The translations under genes and the position numbers were made by a program. The notes below the pieces were generated by a model. It made no database searches, was not told the origin of the DNA, and saw nothing but the letters and a program-made list of their open reading frames with translations. From Christensenella sp. UBA6420 (GTDB taxonomy: Bacteria; Bacillota; Clostridia; Christensenellales; DTU072), in the NCBI GenBank assembly GCA_002439705.1, contig DJPE01000014.1, positions 321 through 48,490 on the forward strand: a stretch of DNA of 48,170 bases, given 5' to 3'. How positions within the stretch are numbered: the stretch's first letter is position 1; each line of letters opens with the position of its first letter. Shown here in pieces: positions 9,003 to 17,877 of this stretch.

Positions 9003-9720
9003 TTCCTATTTCCTCCAACTCTCGTTTAACGGTATCTACTTCCGCTACGTCTTTTGCGTTTTTAGCGTTTACTTTTTCTTCAAGTTCTCGTACTTGCTTA
9101 TATAAATTGACCAACACTTCGGCAGTCGGCGTTTTTGCCAACGCTTCCGCCGCACCCGGAGCTTCTTTCCACGCAATAGCCGCGCCTTTCAATAGATTTG
9201 ATAATTGCGCAGATAAGATTTCTTGCGTAGTCTGTAATTTATCGAGAGCAGCCGTATTGTCAACGTAATTATCGCCTACGACTTTCTTTACAACATCCGA
9301 TATGTAGTCTTTTAATTCCGATACCGTTTTTTCATTCAATACTTTTATAAAGTTATCTACGTTAAAGTCTCCGACCATCGCTTCTGCTTTGCTCGTTCTT
9401 TCTTTAAGCGCAGATAAAAACGCCGCGTATTGTTTGGCTTTTACGCCCGACTTAATAGCGGGAATAATACCCACCAATAAACCGAAAACGCCGCCTACCG
9501 CAGATATTATGAGCGGTAATACGTCGTTCTTAAATACTTCCGAGAAACTGTCCTCGGATACGGTATTTTCGGTATTATCGGAAGTAGACTCCGTATCCCC
9601 CGTAGTAGCTTCTTCCGCCGCATATACGGTCGTATGGGTGCCAATGCATAAGCTAACAGCCATTACTAAAAAAGCGCAAATTACGGCGACGTATGCGCCG
9701 ACAAATAGTTTCTTTCTCAT
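8986..9720 (-). CDS. Secreted or membrane phage protein with coiled coil
   Basis: 244 residues. The N-terminus is a signal peptide (VAVICAFLVMAVSLCIGTHT, likely cut after VYAA), followed by a Thr/Ser/Asp/Glu-rich low-complexity stretch (residues 36-60). A hydrophobic segment LPLIISAVGGVFGLLVGIIP lies near 70-90. The rest is helical and ends in a coiled coil (LYKQVRELEEKVNAK... VKRELEEIG). An AGGAGAAAG site precedes the ATG. It may sit in the cell envelope with the next two membrane proteins. No family recognised. Confidence 0.65.
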   Translation of the reverse strand: MRKKLFVGAYVAVICAFLVMAVSLCIGTHTTVYAAEEATTGDTESTSDNTENTVSEDSFSEVFKNDVLPLIISAVGGVFGLLVGIIPAIKSGVKAKQYAAFLSALKERTSKAEAMVGDFNVDNFIKVLNEKTVSELKDYISDVVKKVVGDNYVDNTAALDKLQTTQEILSAQLSNLLKGAAIAWKEAPGAAEALAKTPTAEVLVNLYKQVRELEEKVNAKNAKDVAEVDTVKRELEEIGNVGNE

Positions 9721-9735
9721 TTTCTTCTTTCTCCT

Positions 9736-10179
9736 TTATAACGTAATTTTGTGTTCATGAATAAGCGGAGCAACCGTTTCTTTCCATTGTTTTAACTCTG
9801 CCACCGTCGCAGTTAGTGACGCTAAATCGTTTAGTATTCCGTCGACAGACGGGTATGCAATAAGAGCGGGAACGCTATCGTTTACAGACCTTATTTCTAT
9901 GGGCGTGCAAACTATTTTTCGTCCGTTTTCCGTTTGTATTTCAAGACATATTATGCCTTTTTTAAGCCGATTCCTTTTTATTGTCGCCTCGCCGTTATTT
10001 ATAGAAAAGGTTCCCAAAAATAATTTTTGAGAAGTCCTAACTATTAAATTTGCATTTTCTTGCATAAATCCGTCGATAACTACGACTATATCTCCGCTTT
10101 CTTCGATATTAAGAAAAGAACCGTCTATTAAGACGGCTCTTCCTGCATGTTCGATATACTTAAATTTTAGTGTATTCAT
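9736..10179 (-). CDS. Fibre-associated phage protein, BppU-like beta domain
   Basis: 147 residues. The first about 100 are beta-rich with alternating charged strands (GRAVLIDGSFLNIEESGDIVVVIDGF, then KLFLGTFSINNGEATIK). The tail is a short coiled-coil-like helix (LNDLASLTATVAELKQWKETV) ending EHKITL. This resembles the N-terminal attachment domain plus helix of baseplate upper proteins, and the gene sits directly after the collagen-like fibre, so a tail-tip or fibre-accessory role is likely. Weak family evidence. Confidence 0.55.
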   Translation of the reverse strand: MNTLKFKYIEHAGRAVLIDGSFLNIEESGDIVVVIDGFMQENANLIVRTSQKLFLGTFSINNGEATIKRNRLKKGIICLEIQTENGRKIVCTPIEIRSVNDSVPALIAYPSVDGILNDLASLTATVAELKQWKETVAPLIHEHKITL

Positions 10180-10196
10180 ATTTTTCTCCTTTTGCT

Positions 10197-10391
10197 TTAT
10201 TCATACGAATTTACAGCTTGTACGGATAGTTTTTCTTCGGCGGTCATTTCAACGATTTGTCCATTCTGCATTTTGTGTGTTATTCCGAGAGAATTATATT
10301 GTTCATCGGTCAACACTAAAGTATTAGGGGTCCCTTTGAAACGTTTGCTTTCGCAATATGCGTTATTGCTATAAACGTGTATATATTTCAT
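10197..10391 (-). CDS. Small phage protein of unknown function
   Basis: 64 residues, mixed alpha/beta, no membrane segment. TAAGGAGCG lies 4 bases before the ATG at 10391. It lies between the fibre gene (11 bp upstream) and the BppU-like gene. No family recognised. Small proteins in this position often cap or fold fibres, but nothing in the sequence shows that here. Confidence 0.6.
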   Translation of the reverse strand: MKYIHVYSNNAYCESKRFKGTPNTLVLTDEQYNSLGITHKMQNGQIVEMTAEEKLSVQAVNSYE

Positions 10392-10401
10392 TTTACGCTC
10401 C

Positions 10402-13400
10402 TTATTCTGTTATTTCAATTTCGTTCCAATATTCTACGGTAATTCGCGGATAACTGCCGTCGGCGACCGCTGTTCTTTCCCCTGTTACGCTGCCGTCCGT
10501 TGCTATCGTATATGTCGTTTGATAGTATGTGTTAATTTTAATAACGTCGGTATCGGGGATATACGTGCAGTTGTACTCGTCGTTCCTCGTTCCCCCTGCT
10601 AATATCGTAGTTTGTGCCATCTGCACGCCGTTAAAATTATTGCTTCCCTGCGAGCCTGATACCGCGGCTACGTTCCAAACATGGGGGATGTAACCTCTGC
10701 CTGCAACAGTTATTCCACTGAAAACGTAAAAGCTTTTTGCAGTGCTGACAATGTTATAGAGTAGCTTTACGGCGGAAATATCTGTATTTCTCAAATCTAT
10801 CGTAGCCGTGTATTTAGCGAGTCCTATAGGTATTTGTTCAAATATTAATTCGTCCGTATCCGGCGCTGTCGATGAAAAATTTAATACGAATTTAATTATA
10901 CCTTCTTCACCTGCCGACGCAAGAAATGTCATATCATAGTCTATATTACCATTCCCGTCGTCACTAAGAACCATTACAGACGTAAGCGTAGCCACTACCA
11001 AACTTGACGTATCATCAGCCATATTGCAAATTACAGGTTGTCCGTTGTTAAAAGCATTTATTGCCGCTTTCGCGTTTACCCCCAAAACTCCACCTTCAGC
11101 TGTGACGGCTAAAACGTATGCTCCGCTTCCACCGCCGCCCGTACCGTCTTTTCCGTTCGTTACGGTAAAATCATACGTTTGTCCATTCGTCAGAGTTATC
11201 GTGTATGTATCCACAAGTCCTTGTGTCGCCGTTTTGACGATGCTGCTTATGCCTACTCCGTCGTCGCCTTTTGCTCCCGTTGCACCCGTCGCACCGGTAT
11301 CGCCCTTATCGCCTTTCGCTCCTGCAGTTCCTGTAATTTCAGTAATAGCGTTTACTTCCGCCGTTACTAAAGTTCCGCTAATTGCGGTTACTGTGAGCGC
11401 ACCAATAAAACTTTGTATATCAGCACTACCGGGTGTCTTAAAAACGCCTATAAAGTTCTCATTTATTGCTGGCGTTCTATTAAAATTCGATAATGATGTT
11501 GTTATCGTACTACCTATTCCTGTGGGCTCGTTACGGTCATATATAAGAAAATGACTTATTGTGAGTGCATCTAACCCATCATCACCTTGAATTCCCTGTA
11601 TGCCTTGTTTGCCTTGCGCTCCCTGCGGTCCCTGTGCACCTTGAGGACCTTGCGGTCCTTGTATCCCTTGCGCGCCTGACAAATCTGTTATGAACTCATA
11701 TTTCGTTTCGCCTTTTACGTAAAGCTGCGCGTTTTCTTCATCTTCCACGTTGCCCGTTGATATCATAACGAATTCGCCTATTAATACGCCGTCAGTTGCA
11801 TATCCTGCATTCATTGCAGATACCGATTCGTAGATTTTCGATATAGCAAAAGGAGCACCCACGTCACCTTGAGGACCTTGAATACCTTGGGGACCTTGTA
11901 TACCCTGTGGACCTTGTTCCCCCTGCGGTCCTTGTATACCTTGCTCTCCTGTCGCACCTTTCTCCCCGGTAATTTTAACAAGAGTGTTTATAGTTGCTTG
12001 TTTCCCTATGGGATTATCTGCATCCCAATTAGACACCGTAAGCCCTACGATATAGCTCGTACTATTATAACGCATTACCGTTGTAAATTCGTCACCTAAG
12101 TAAGGCATACGATTAAAGACTAAGCTGCTTATAACTACCAAATCTCCGACAGCAGGGGCATCTCCTGTACGTGTTAAAAAGCTACTTGTCGTAAGTGCAC
12201 TAAGTCCAGTAGCACCTCTTTCACCTCGTGTTCCCTGCGGTCCCTGAATACCTTGAACTCCTTGTTCTCCTTGCGGACCTCGTATTGACGCTCCGGGTTT
12301 AAAAATCGAATAATCATTTTCAGAAATGCTCGCTACTTGAGCTACATATCCGTCTTGGAACGTCACCATATCGTATTCCGTCAACGTCGTCGAGTCTGGT
12401 TTTAGCTTGCTCTTATCATATTTGTCATTATCTTTGACGTAATTTTCTTCTGCGGTATACCAATCGGTTTTAATCTTCGCCCAATTGTATACCCGAAAAA
12501 CATAATTCTTGACATCAACGTACGAAACTTGCGCCGTGTATCCGTTCCTAAAAGATATCATATCGCCGTCTTTGAGTCTACCTACAGTCCCTGGAGTCAA
12601 CGAACCTATTACGTATTCTGTACTTAATGAATTTGGAACGCAGTCAGTGCTACAAAAGTACCATTTGTACGGTGGAAACATCGTTCCCGTAAAACAAAGC
12701 AACTGTCCGCTAAACGGTTCTTTAACGCCTTCTATAAGCAAAGAACCGTCGGAACCTTTGAATATCGTATCCGCCGTAATCACACATCCACTATGCGCCG
12801 CATTTGTTTCTATCGTATATCTCTCATTAAGCACTTCCGATGTTTCTACCGTATACGTTTTTTCGGAATCGGCAGCCACTTGCGCAAAGAAATCGGCATT
12901 ATATTGTCCCGTTTGCATACTTGAAAAAGCAAGGTCGTATAACCCCGTAGCGTCTTGCATCGAACCTTGTGCTACCCACGAATCTTTAGAGAATGAAATG
13001 ACAGTCATTCCGTTCACCGTTTCAGGTTCTGTTGCGGTAGGAATACGGAACAGAGCAGTAGTGCCGTCAGAATAATACTTAGTAAAGTAAGTATACCCGT
13101 CGTTTGAAGTCTTCGACGTTATGTCTACGAGAACTCTGCGTACGGTCACGTTCTCTACTTTAGAAACTCGCTCATCGAGATTTTGAAGATACGCTTCGTC
13201 TTGCGCTAAATACGCCAATATTAAGTCGTAGACGTCGGTACTCGGGTCGGGCACCATATCTTTCGGAAGTTGAACCGAAGACTCTACGAGAAAATTGAAC
13301 ATATAGCTCGTTTGGTTACGGTTAGGATAAGTCGTGGCGACGATAGAACATTGAACGTTCCCCGCTACGTTCGTTACCGCCGTGGGCAACGTATAAGTCC

Positions 13401-13662
13401 AACAATTTACCCCGTATTCGGCAGGAACAGTCTTCAACAACGTCATCGGAGCGTAGCCTATATTCGTTAACGCTTTCGTTGCCCTTACCGTCGTCGTTCC
13501 CAACGGCGCCAAGTTTCCGTCGGGAAGAATAAAGCCTATCTTCATCGAAGTGTTTGCCGGGAACGGGGAATAAACGTGAATTTCCGAAACGTTGCTACTT
13601 TGATATATTCGTTCGGGTGTAACCACTTTTGCTTCTCCCGTAAGTGAAAGAAAAATATCCAT
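10402..13662 (-). CDS. Collagen-like tail fibre / receptor-binding protein
   Basis: 1086 residues. Residues about 1-165 look like a BppU-type baseplate attachment domain (SSNVSEIHVYSPFPANTSMKIGF...), followed by a short helix (LILAYLAQDEAYLQNLDERV). Two copies of a small beta motif (MISFRNGYTAQV, MVTFQDGYVAQV) lie near residues 390-450. Four Gly-X-Y collagen blocks lie at about 456-486, 564-602, 661-696 and 777-804. The first three are separated by compact domains, two of which are related. The C-terminal about 270 residues are a beta-rich tip, likely the binding end. The fibre should be a trimer. GGAGACAA precedes the ATG. Confidence 0.82.
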   Translation of the reverse strand: MDIFLSLTGEAKVVTPERIYQSSNVSEIHVYSPFPANTSMKIGFILPDGNLAPLGTTTVRATKALTNIGYAPMTLLKTVPAEYGVNCWTYTLPTAVTNVAGNVQCSIVATTYPNRNQTSYMFNFLVESSVQLPKDMVPDPSTDVYDLILAYLAQDEAYLQNLDERVSKVENVTVRRVLVDITSKTSNDGYTYFTKYYSDGTTALFRIPTATEPETVNGMTVISFSKDSWVAQGSMQDATGLYDLAFSSMQTGQYNADFFAQVAADSEKTYTVETSEVLNERYTIETNAAHSGCVITADTIFKGSDGSLLIEGVKEPFSGQLLCFTGTMFPPYKWYFCSTDCVPNSLSTEYVIGSLTPGTVGRLKDGDMISFRNGYTAQVSYVDVKNYVFRVYNWAKIKTDWYTAEENYVKDNDKYDKSKLKPDSTTLTEYDMVTFQDGYVAQVASISENDYSIFKPGASIRGPQGEQGVQGIQGPQGTRGERGATGLSALTTSSFLTRTGDAPAVGDLVVISSLVFNRMPYLGDEFTTVMRYNSTSYIVGLTVSNWDADNPIGKQATINTLVKITGEKGATGEQGIQGPQGEQGPQGIQGPQGIQGPQGDVGAPFAISKIYESVSAMNAGYATDGVLIGEFVMISTGNVEDEENAQLYVKGETKYEFITDLSGAQGIQGPQGPQGAQGPQGAQGKQGIQGIQGDDGLDALTISHFLIYDRNEPTGIGSTITTSLSNFNRTPAINENFIGVFKTPGSADIQSFIGALTVTAISGTLVTAEVNAITEITGTAGAKGDKGDTGATGATGAKGDDGVGISSIVKTATQGLVDTYTITLTNGQTYDFTVTNGKDGTGGGGSGAYVLAVTAEGGVLGVNAKAAINAFNNGQPVICNMADDTSSLVVATLTSVMVLSDDGNGNIDYDMTFLASAGEEGIIKFVLNFSSTAPDTDELIFEQIPIGLAKYTATIDLRNTDISAVKLLYNIVSTAKSFYVFSGITVAGRGYIPHVWNVAAVSGSQGSNNFNGVQMAQTTILAGGTRNDEYNCTYIPDTDVIKINTYYQTTYTIATDGSVTGERTAVADGSYPRITVEYWNEIEITE
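11250..12295 (-). repeat. Collagen-like Gly-X-Y coding repeats
   Basis: Four clusters of 9-bp-periodic codons for G-P-Q, G-I-Q, G-E-Q, G-A-Q and G-A-T triplets lie inside the fibre gene (roughly 12205-12295, 11855-11970, 11575-11680 and 11250-11330). Codon choice varies between units, but blocks such as the GPQGIQ units are near-identical and could recombine or slip. Confidence 0.8.
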
Positions 13663-13686
13663 AAATTTGTCTCCTTTTATGTATTT

Positions 13687-13711
13687 ACGCTCCCGAAAAT
13701 CGAGAGCGTAT
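13687..13711 (-). terminator. Hairpin between two tail genes, possible attenuator
   Basis: ACGCTCTCGA/TCGGGAGCGT form a stem with a small T-loop on the minus strand, between the 905-residue tail gene and the fibre gene. It is followed by AAATAC, not a T-run, so full termination is doubtful; it may only trim transcript levels or protect the mRNA end. Confidence 0.35.
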
Positions 13712-13720
13712 CGTTTGAAA

Positions 13721-16438
13721 TTAGAAATTAAAATATATAGGCTTTGCCGTTTCGCCTGGTTTAAGCGTAACGTTCTCGCCTAAGTATAATTCTTTCGTAT
13801 CTGCGTCGACCAACGCCCACCCTACGTACGTGTTCGTGGCGCTTTCATTCGTTATGTTTTGTATCGACGAGCCTATGATTGTAAAGCGAGGACTACCGTC
13901 CCAAAAATCGCCGTCTGACTCGTCAAGATTATTCCTTAACCCGTTTAACCTTTTTCGTAAAAAACACAGCTGCATTTTTTTATTCTCCACAGACGTAACG
14001 AGAGCATTCTTAGACCACATCGCGGACCCCATTACTATTGCTCTATCGTCACATTGCCCGTATAATTGAAATGTAAAAGATAACTTTTCCGAACTGTTTT
14101 TATCAACGTGAAGAATATTTTTCCAATTGTGAGCACTTCCTTGATACACGCCCGAAGAAATAAACGCTTCGTCGTGCGTACCGTAGTAGTACTTGTCGTC
14201 AATCATAGGGAGCGTATCGCATATACCACCGCTTTGGTCTCCGTATCCAGCTTCGTATAGTTCTATCGTTCCGTCTGCATTTTTAGAATATAACTTATCT
14301 GCAATTGCATATTCGAGAGCGTAAAATTCGCCGAAAACGCTACCGTACGGAGTTGCTTTACGTTGCTTATACTCAACGGACGGAATAACGTCGGAACGGT
14401 CGCCTACGGAATAATTGTCTTCAAGCGTACAATTAAAGTACAACGAATTACCAAAGCCGTGCTTGGTCACGCCTTTTGCGTAACATTTTCCCAACTGTTC
14501 TCCCGTATTGGAAAGGCAACGGAAAACTAACGTAGCAGCGGTATCACGGTAAGCAGTTCTCGTCGGGTCAAAAGTATCCATAAACCGATATCTCAGCCAA
14601 TCACGTATCTCTCCGTTTATTTTTAACGGATTATTACTATGCGATATGAGTATTTTGTACGGAACGATTATTTTTCTATCTATACTTTGTCGTTCCGATA
14701 CGTCGAATACTCTATAATGACTCGATAACCCGAAATATTCCGACAACTTATTAAAATCGGGAGTAACGTAAATATCGGCTATTACGTAGTTGCGTCCGTA
14801 ACGCTTCGTAACGTTGAAAATATATCCGCCGTCGAAATAATTCCCAGGTTTAGGAAGGTCTTTCGGATTATCAAAACGTATTTTGTAAATCGTTACGTCG
14901 TTACCGAGTCTTGCTATTTTGCCTTTAAGATTTTCACCGTAAGCGTTCGCTTCAACCGAACTTGCCGACTGTTGGTTGTATAATACGTTATCGTTTGGAA
15001 AACCGACGTACGGTTTATATTGACGAACCCTAACGTTATCGTAAGGTATATAAGTTACTCTAAACGCAAGATTTTCATAGCTGCCCGCTTCGCCAAAGTT
15101 TTTTCCTGCGTGTTTAACGATATTCTCTATGCTCGGTTTCTTAAAAGAGTTAATTAGGTTAAGAAGTGAAACGCTCGTCGTATTCAACCCGGTAATCTCT
15201 CGACTCCCCTGTTTCCAACATAACGCGTAAGCTACGCTGTTAGGATACCCCACGTTATCGGCAGTCATTAAGCAATCGTATTCAGTTTGCTCGTAACAAT
15301 ATTTCGTTATATCTCCGATTACGCTCGATGTGCTTCCTTCTGTATAAGCCATTTCAAGTTTAACGAGTCTATATATCGGTCTATCGAGTTTTATAATAGC
15401 GGTATCCGATTTTATCTCTATACCCGACGTACACCGAGTAGTTTTGTATACGTTCGGAAGCGGGTCGACGAGACTCCCCGCTATGGTATCCTGCGTATCG
15501 ATGATATTTTCCGCATATGAGTCGAGCGCGCCGCAATAATCGTTTATTTTAACTACATTGCGGCATCCCATTACCACGGCAGTAGCAGGCAACGTATACT
15601 CTTCGTCCGTTCCTAAAAGGTCGAAAGTTACTTTTGTAAGATTGTCGTTGCCGTCGCTGACTAAACGAGGGATTCCGTGTATATAGTGACCGACGGTCAA
15701 CAACGCTTCAAAAAGCGTCATCCGCGGAAGAAAGAACTCCGGAGCGGGAACTTTTTTAAACTTCTCTGCAATCGCATCGTCGAGATAATATTTGGGTTCA
15801 TCTTTTACTTTGCGCGTAATTCCAGTAGACAAAATACGGTTAATAACGTCCGTTATTGACGGTATAGGTTTAGAAACGTAAAACAAATTTTGCGCATCTA
15901 TATGGAATGATATCTTTAAAGTGGATACTTCGTTTTCCTCGCCAACAGATACCGTTGCTGTACAGGTGTATAAAATTTTGAATTTATCCGCTTTCCCAAA
16001 TACATATTGAGCTATTACATCTCCTGTCTTTTTGTCTACCGGAAATTCGTTAGGAAGCAACACAAACATAGGTGTTTCTTCGCTGTCAAGAATATCTAAG
16101 CGATATTCATATTTATCCGGCTTCGTTCCCAAAGAACGTTTTGCTTCTATAAATTTCAAATCAAACTTTTCTTCTATTCCCTGCGGAGACACATATAAAG
16201 TCTCAACTGCTGATTTATCAAATTCCCAATAATTTATGTCCTGCGTAGTCGTTGTCGTGCCAACGGTTATAGTTGCCCATGCTTCATATTCGACATATTC
16301 TGCATAAGGATTAATTGCCATCGAATTTCTATGGGTAAAAGATATGCTGTCGCACGGTTCGCGTTCTAATAACTTAGTCGGTTCTAACAGCTGTATTCTT
16401 TCTCTTACCTTTTGATTTTTTCGTAAAAAATCTAACAT
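13721..16438 (-). CDS. Large tail protein, probable hub/tip or tail-associated protein
   Basis: 905 residues, beta-rich, no transmembrane segments and no recognisable enzyme motif. The middle (about residues 200-570) has the look of a tail-hub protein (ITDVINRILSTG, then FEALLTVGHYIHGIPRL). A second beta region (about 590-905) is studded with aromatic residues. It is the longest non-fibre structural protein here and stands directly before the fibre, where the hub/Tal protein is usually found. Ribosome site AAGGAGTAAGGAGAG lies just before the ATG. The effector A cassette and a terminator lie between it and the upstream tail genes. No phage family recognised with certainty. Confidence 0.6.
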   Translation of the reverse strand: MLDFLRKNQKVRERIQLLEPTKLLEREPCDSISFTHRNSMAINPYAEYVEYEAWATITVGTTTTTQDINYWEFDKSAVETLYVSPQGIEEKFDLKFIEAKRSLGTKPDKYEYRLDILDSEETPMFVLLPNEFPVDKKTGDVIAQYVFGKADKFKILYTCTATVSVGEENEVSTLKISFHIDAQNLFYVSKPIPSITDVINRILSTGITRKVKDEPKYYLDDAIAEKFKKVPAPEFFLPRMTLFEALLTVGHYIHGIPRLVSDGNDNLTKVTFDLLGTDEEYTLPATAVVMGCRNVVKINDYCGALDSYAENIIDTQDTIAGSLVDPLPNVYKTTRCTSGIEIKSDTAIIKLDRPIYRLVKLEMAYTEGSTSSVIGDITKYCYEQTEYDCLMTADNVGYPNSVAYALCWKQGSREITGLNTTSVSLLNLINSFKKPSIENIVKHAGKNFGEAGSYENLAFRVTYIPYDNVRVRQYKPYVGFPNDNVLYNQQSASSVEANAYGENLKGKIARLGNDVTIYKIRFDNPKDLPKPGNYFDGGYIFNVTKRYGRNYVIADIYVTPDFNKLSEYFGLSSHYRVFDVSERQSIDRKIIVPYKILISHSNNPLKINGEIRDWLRYRFMDTFDPTRTAYRDTAATLVFRCLSNTGEQLGKCYAKGVTKHGFGNSLYFNCTLEDNYSVGDRSDVIPSVEYKQRKATPYGSVFGEFYALEYAIADKLYSKNADGTIELYEAGYGDQSGGICDTLPMIDDKYYYGTHDEAFISSGVYQGSAHNWKNILHVDKNSSEKLSFTFQLYGQCDDRAIVMGSAMWSKNALVTSVENKKMQLCFLRKRLNGLRNNLDESDGDFWDGSPRFTIIGSSIQNITNESATNTYVGWALVDADTKELYLGENVTLKPGETAKPIYFNF

Positions 16439-16467
16439 CTCTCCTTACTCCTTAAAATTTTGTATAT

Positions 16468-16493
16468 AAAAAAAGCACTCTTTCGAGTGCCTT
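16468..16493 (-). terminator. Rho-independent terminator after the orphan immunity gene
   Basis: GCACTC-GAAA-GAGTGC followed by seven T on the minus strand, 23 bp past the stop at 16516. It closes the effector A cassette and would separate it from the 905-residue tail gene, whose own expression then needs read-through or another promoter. Confidence 0.85.
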
Positions 16494-16515
16494 ATTCTAT
16501 TTTTCGTAAGTTCCT

Positions 16516-16788
16516 TTATTCCTCGTCCAAACCGTAGTTGTCTAATTCAGCGGCAAAATACATTATCAATTCAAATTTATCATGAGCCAAGAAGCGCGTT
16601 TCTAAATCACATTCGTTACTGTACAAATATCTTATGTTGATATCATTGTCTTTGATAAATTGAGTGATTATCGGTATCCTTTCAGGATGACGTAATGCCG
16701 AAGTTCTTACCATATCAAGATTATCGTCCGGGTCGTTTATTGCATCAATAAGGTCTATAAAGTCTTGAATTTCTTTTTCAGTTATCAT
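16516..16788 (-). CDS. Orphan immunity-like protein (copy 1), paralogue of 28403-28675
   Basis: 90 acidic, mostly helical residues. Start set at ATG 16788 because GGAGAGAG lies just upstream; an earlier in-frame ATG has no such site. It is identical at 79 of 90 positions to the protein at 28403-28675, and 8 of the 11 differences fall within residues 12-31. Its own effector is missing: only a broken effector tail (16778-16913) overlaps its start, just as the intact effector B overlaps copy 2. I infer an orphan immunity gene kept after the toxin was replaced. No Pfam family recognised; function is inferred from layout. Confidence 0.7.
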   Translation of the reverse strand: MITEKEIQDFIDLIDAINDPDDNLDMVRTSALRHPERIPIITQFIKDNDINIRYLYSNECDLETRFLAHDKFELIMYFAAELDNYGLDEE

Positions 16789-16913
16789 TTTTCTCTCTCC
16801 ATAATATTGTGTATTGAAAACCATGTTCGCTATCCAATAATTTAACAAAATATTTCTATTCTGTACATATTTTTAATGTGACCCTGAATATCAAGAGTTT
16901 CTTCACATCTCAT
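16778..16913 (-). pseudogene. Degenerate C-terminal remnant of an effector B-type gene
   Basis: Read on the minus strand, two frames split by a shift near 16840 give NMYRIEIF, then VKLLDSEHGFQYTILWREKNDN in two parts. This aligns with the end of effector B: VKLYGSNEDFRY then ILWREKNDN, stop. The last nine residues, the TGA and the overlap with the following ATG are identical. No start codon with a ribosome site and no N-terminal part remain, so this is a fossil. It lies just after the stop of the partner gene at 16920. Confidence 0.65.
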
Positions 16914-16919
16914 AATATA

Positions 16920-17129
16920 TCACTCTGGACGGTCTTTTATCAATAATGCAAATGATAAAATTTGAGACTGAGTAAGTTCTTCATGATTATAAAGAAATGA
17001 CGCCATTGCTATTAATTTTTCATATGTTTGCAACATTAAGCAAACCCCCATAACAGCATTGTCGCTTACGCCTTTATTTTTTAGGAGCTTTATTACTTCT
17101 TTCCTTTTGCCATCAATATCAAAATTCAT
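16920..17129 (-). CDS. Candidate immunity partner of effector A
   Basis: 69 residues, helical, no membrane segment. The start codon overlaps the last 11 bp of effector A, and AGGAGG lies inside the effector's 3' end, so the two are translationally coupled. This is the usual place of an immunity gene in a toxin-immunity pair. No similarity to the 90-residue immunity-like proteins. No family recognised. Confidence 0.6.
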   Translation of the reverse strand: MNFDIDGKRKEVIKLLKNKGVSDNAVMGVCLMLQTYEKLIAMASFLYNHEELTQSQILSFALLIKDRPE

Positions 17130-17568
17130 TGCGCAATACCTCCTGCACTTTCATAATTATTTCTTCATTCCCTTCTATCGATATTTTTGCAAGCGGAACT
17201 ATTGAACCATATCCCAAATGATTATATAACACAAACGACTTATTGGTAAAGTCCCCATCTATACATTGTTTATGCCCAAGTCTTTTTATTGCTTGTTGCG
17301 AGATAACTGCATATTCGTATTTACTTAATACTATTTGAGTTTCTATCTCTTTTACTGGATTTATTGTGCGAGAAACAATTCTATCAACATACTCGTAAAA
17401 GTCTCTATTGACTTTTGAAATAAATTTAATACTAGCAATTTCATTTTGCCGTAAAGCCGCTTTATTTCCTATCTGCACAAGTTTTTCGACTTGCAATAAA
17501 CTATTTCTCTTGTCGGTAAACTTCCCGTCACCGTCCCTCGGATGGTCTTCTTCTCTGAACGTAGTCAT
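17119..17568 (-). CDS. Small polymorphic-toxin-like effector A with HPRDGDGKFTDK tag
   Basis: 149 residues. Residues 9-20 (HPRDGDGKFTDK) are identical to those of effector B, and the coding DNA for this stretch is also nearly identical. A helical linker follows (about 25-75), then an alpha/beta C-terminal domain (about 80-149: EIETQIVLSKYEYAVISQQ..., then FVLYNHLGYGSIVPLAKI). Tags of this kind are common next to toxin domains in MuF-type phage head proteins; that is from general knowledge. The gene starts at a TAATG overlap with the tail gene at 17568-17876, so it is made with virion proteins. Catalytic family unknown; toxin role is inference. Confidence 0.6.
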   Translation of the reverse strand: MTTFREEDHPRDGDGKFTDKRNSLLQVEKLVQIGNKAALRQNEIASIKFISKVNRDFYEYVDRIVSRTINPVKEIETQIVLSKYEYAVISQQAIKRLGHKQCIDGDFTNKSFVLYNHLGYGSIVPLAKISIEGNEEIIMKVQEVLRNEF

Positions 17569-17876
17569 TATAACACACTCCTTCCCTTAAAGCAAGTAAG
17601 CCACGTAGTATCTCTATCACCCGTAACGTAATCGAGTTTCTCTAAAAGCTCGTCGTTATCTTCATCCCTTATTTCGATACGCACGTGCGTAAAAGGCGGT
17701 ATAAATCCTATTCCTTCCGACTCATCCGATATATCCAAAGTACGCGCTTGCATATCGAGAGACGACGTATCGAGCTCTTCGTCTAACGGATTCTCGAAAT
17801 AAATATCCCTGTGGAAATTCTCTATCTCTTTCCAAACTCCGTTTATCTTTGCTTTGACCGAATATTTAAGCGTCAT
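17568..17876 (-). CDS. Small tail/hub-associated structural protein
   Basis: 102 residues, beta-rich, with PLDEELDTSSLDM and FIPPFTHVRIEIRDED. Sequences of this type occur at the N-terminus of phage tail hub or distal-tail proteins, so this may be a split hub domain working with the 905-residue protein. GGGAGA precedes the ATG. The gene order tail - effector cassette - tail suggests that the cassette was inserted here. Confidence 0.5.
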   Translation of the reverse strand: MTLKYSVKAKINGVWKEIENFHRDIYFENPLDEELDTSSLDMQARTLDISDESEGIGFIPPFTHVRIEIRDEDNDELLEKLDYVTGDRDTTWLTCFKGRSVL

Positions 17877-17877
17877 A

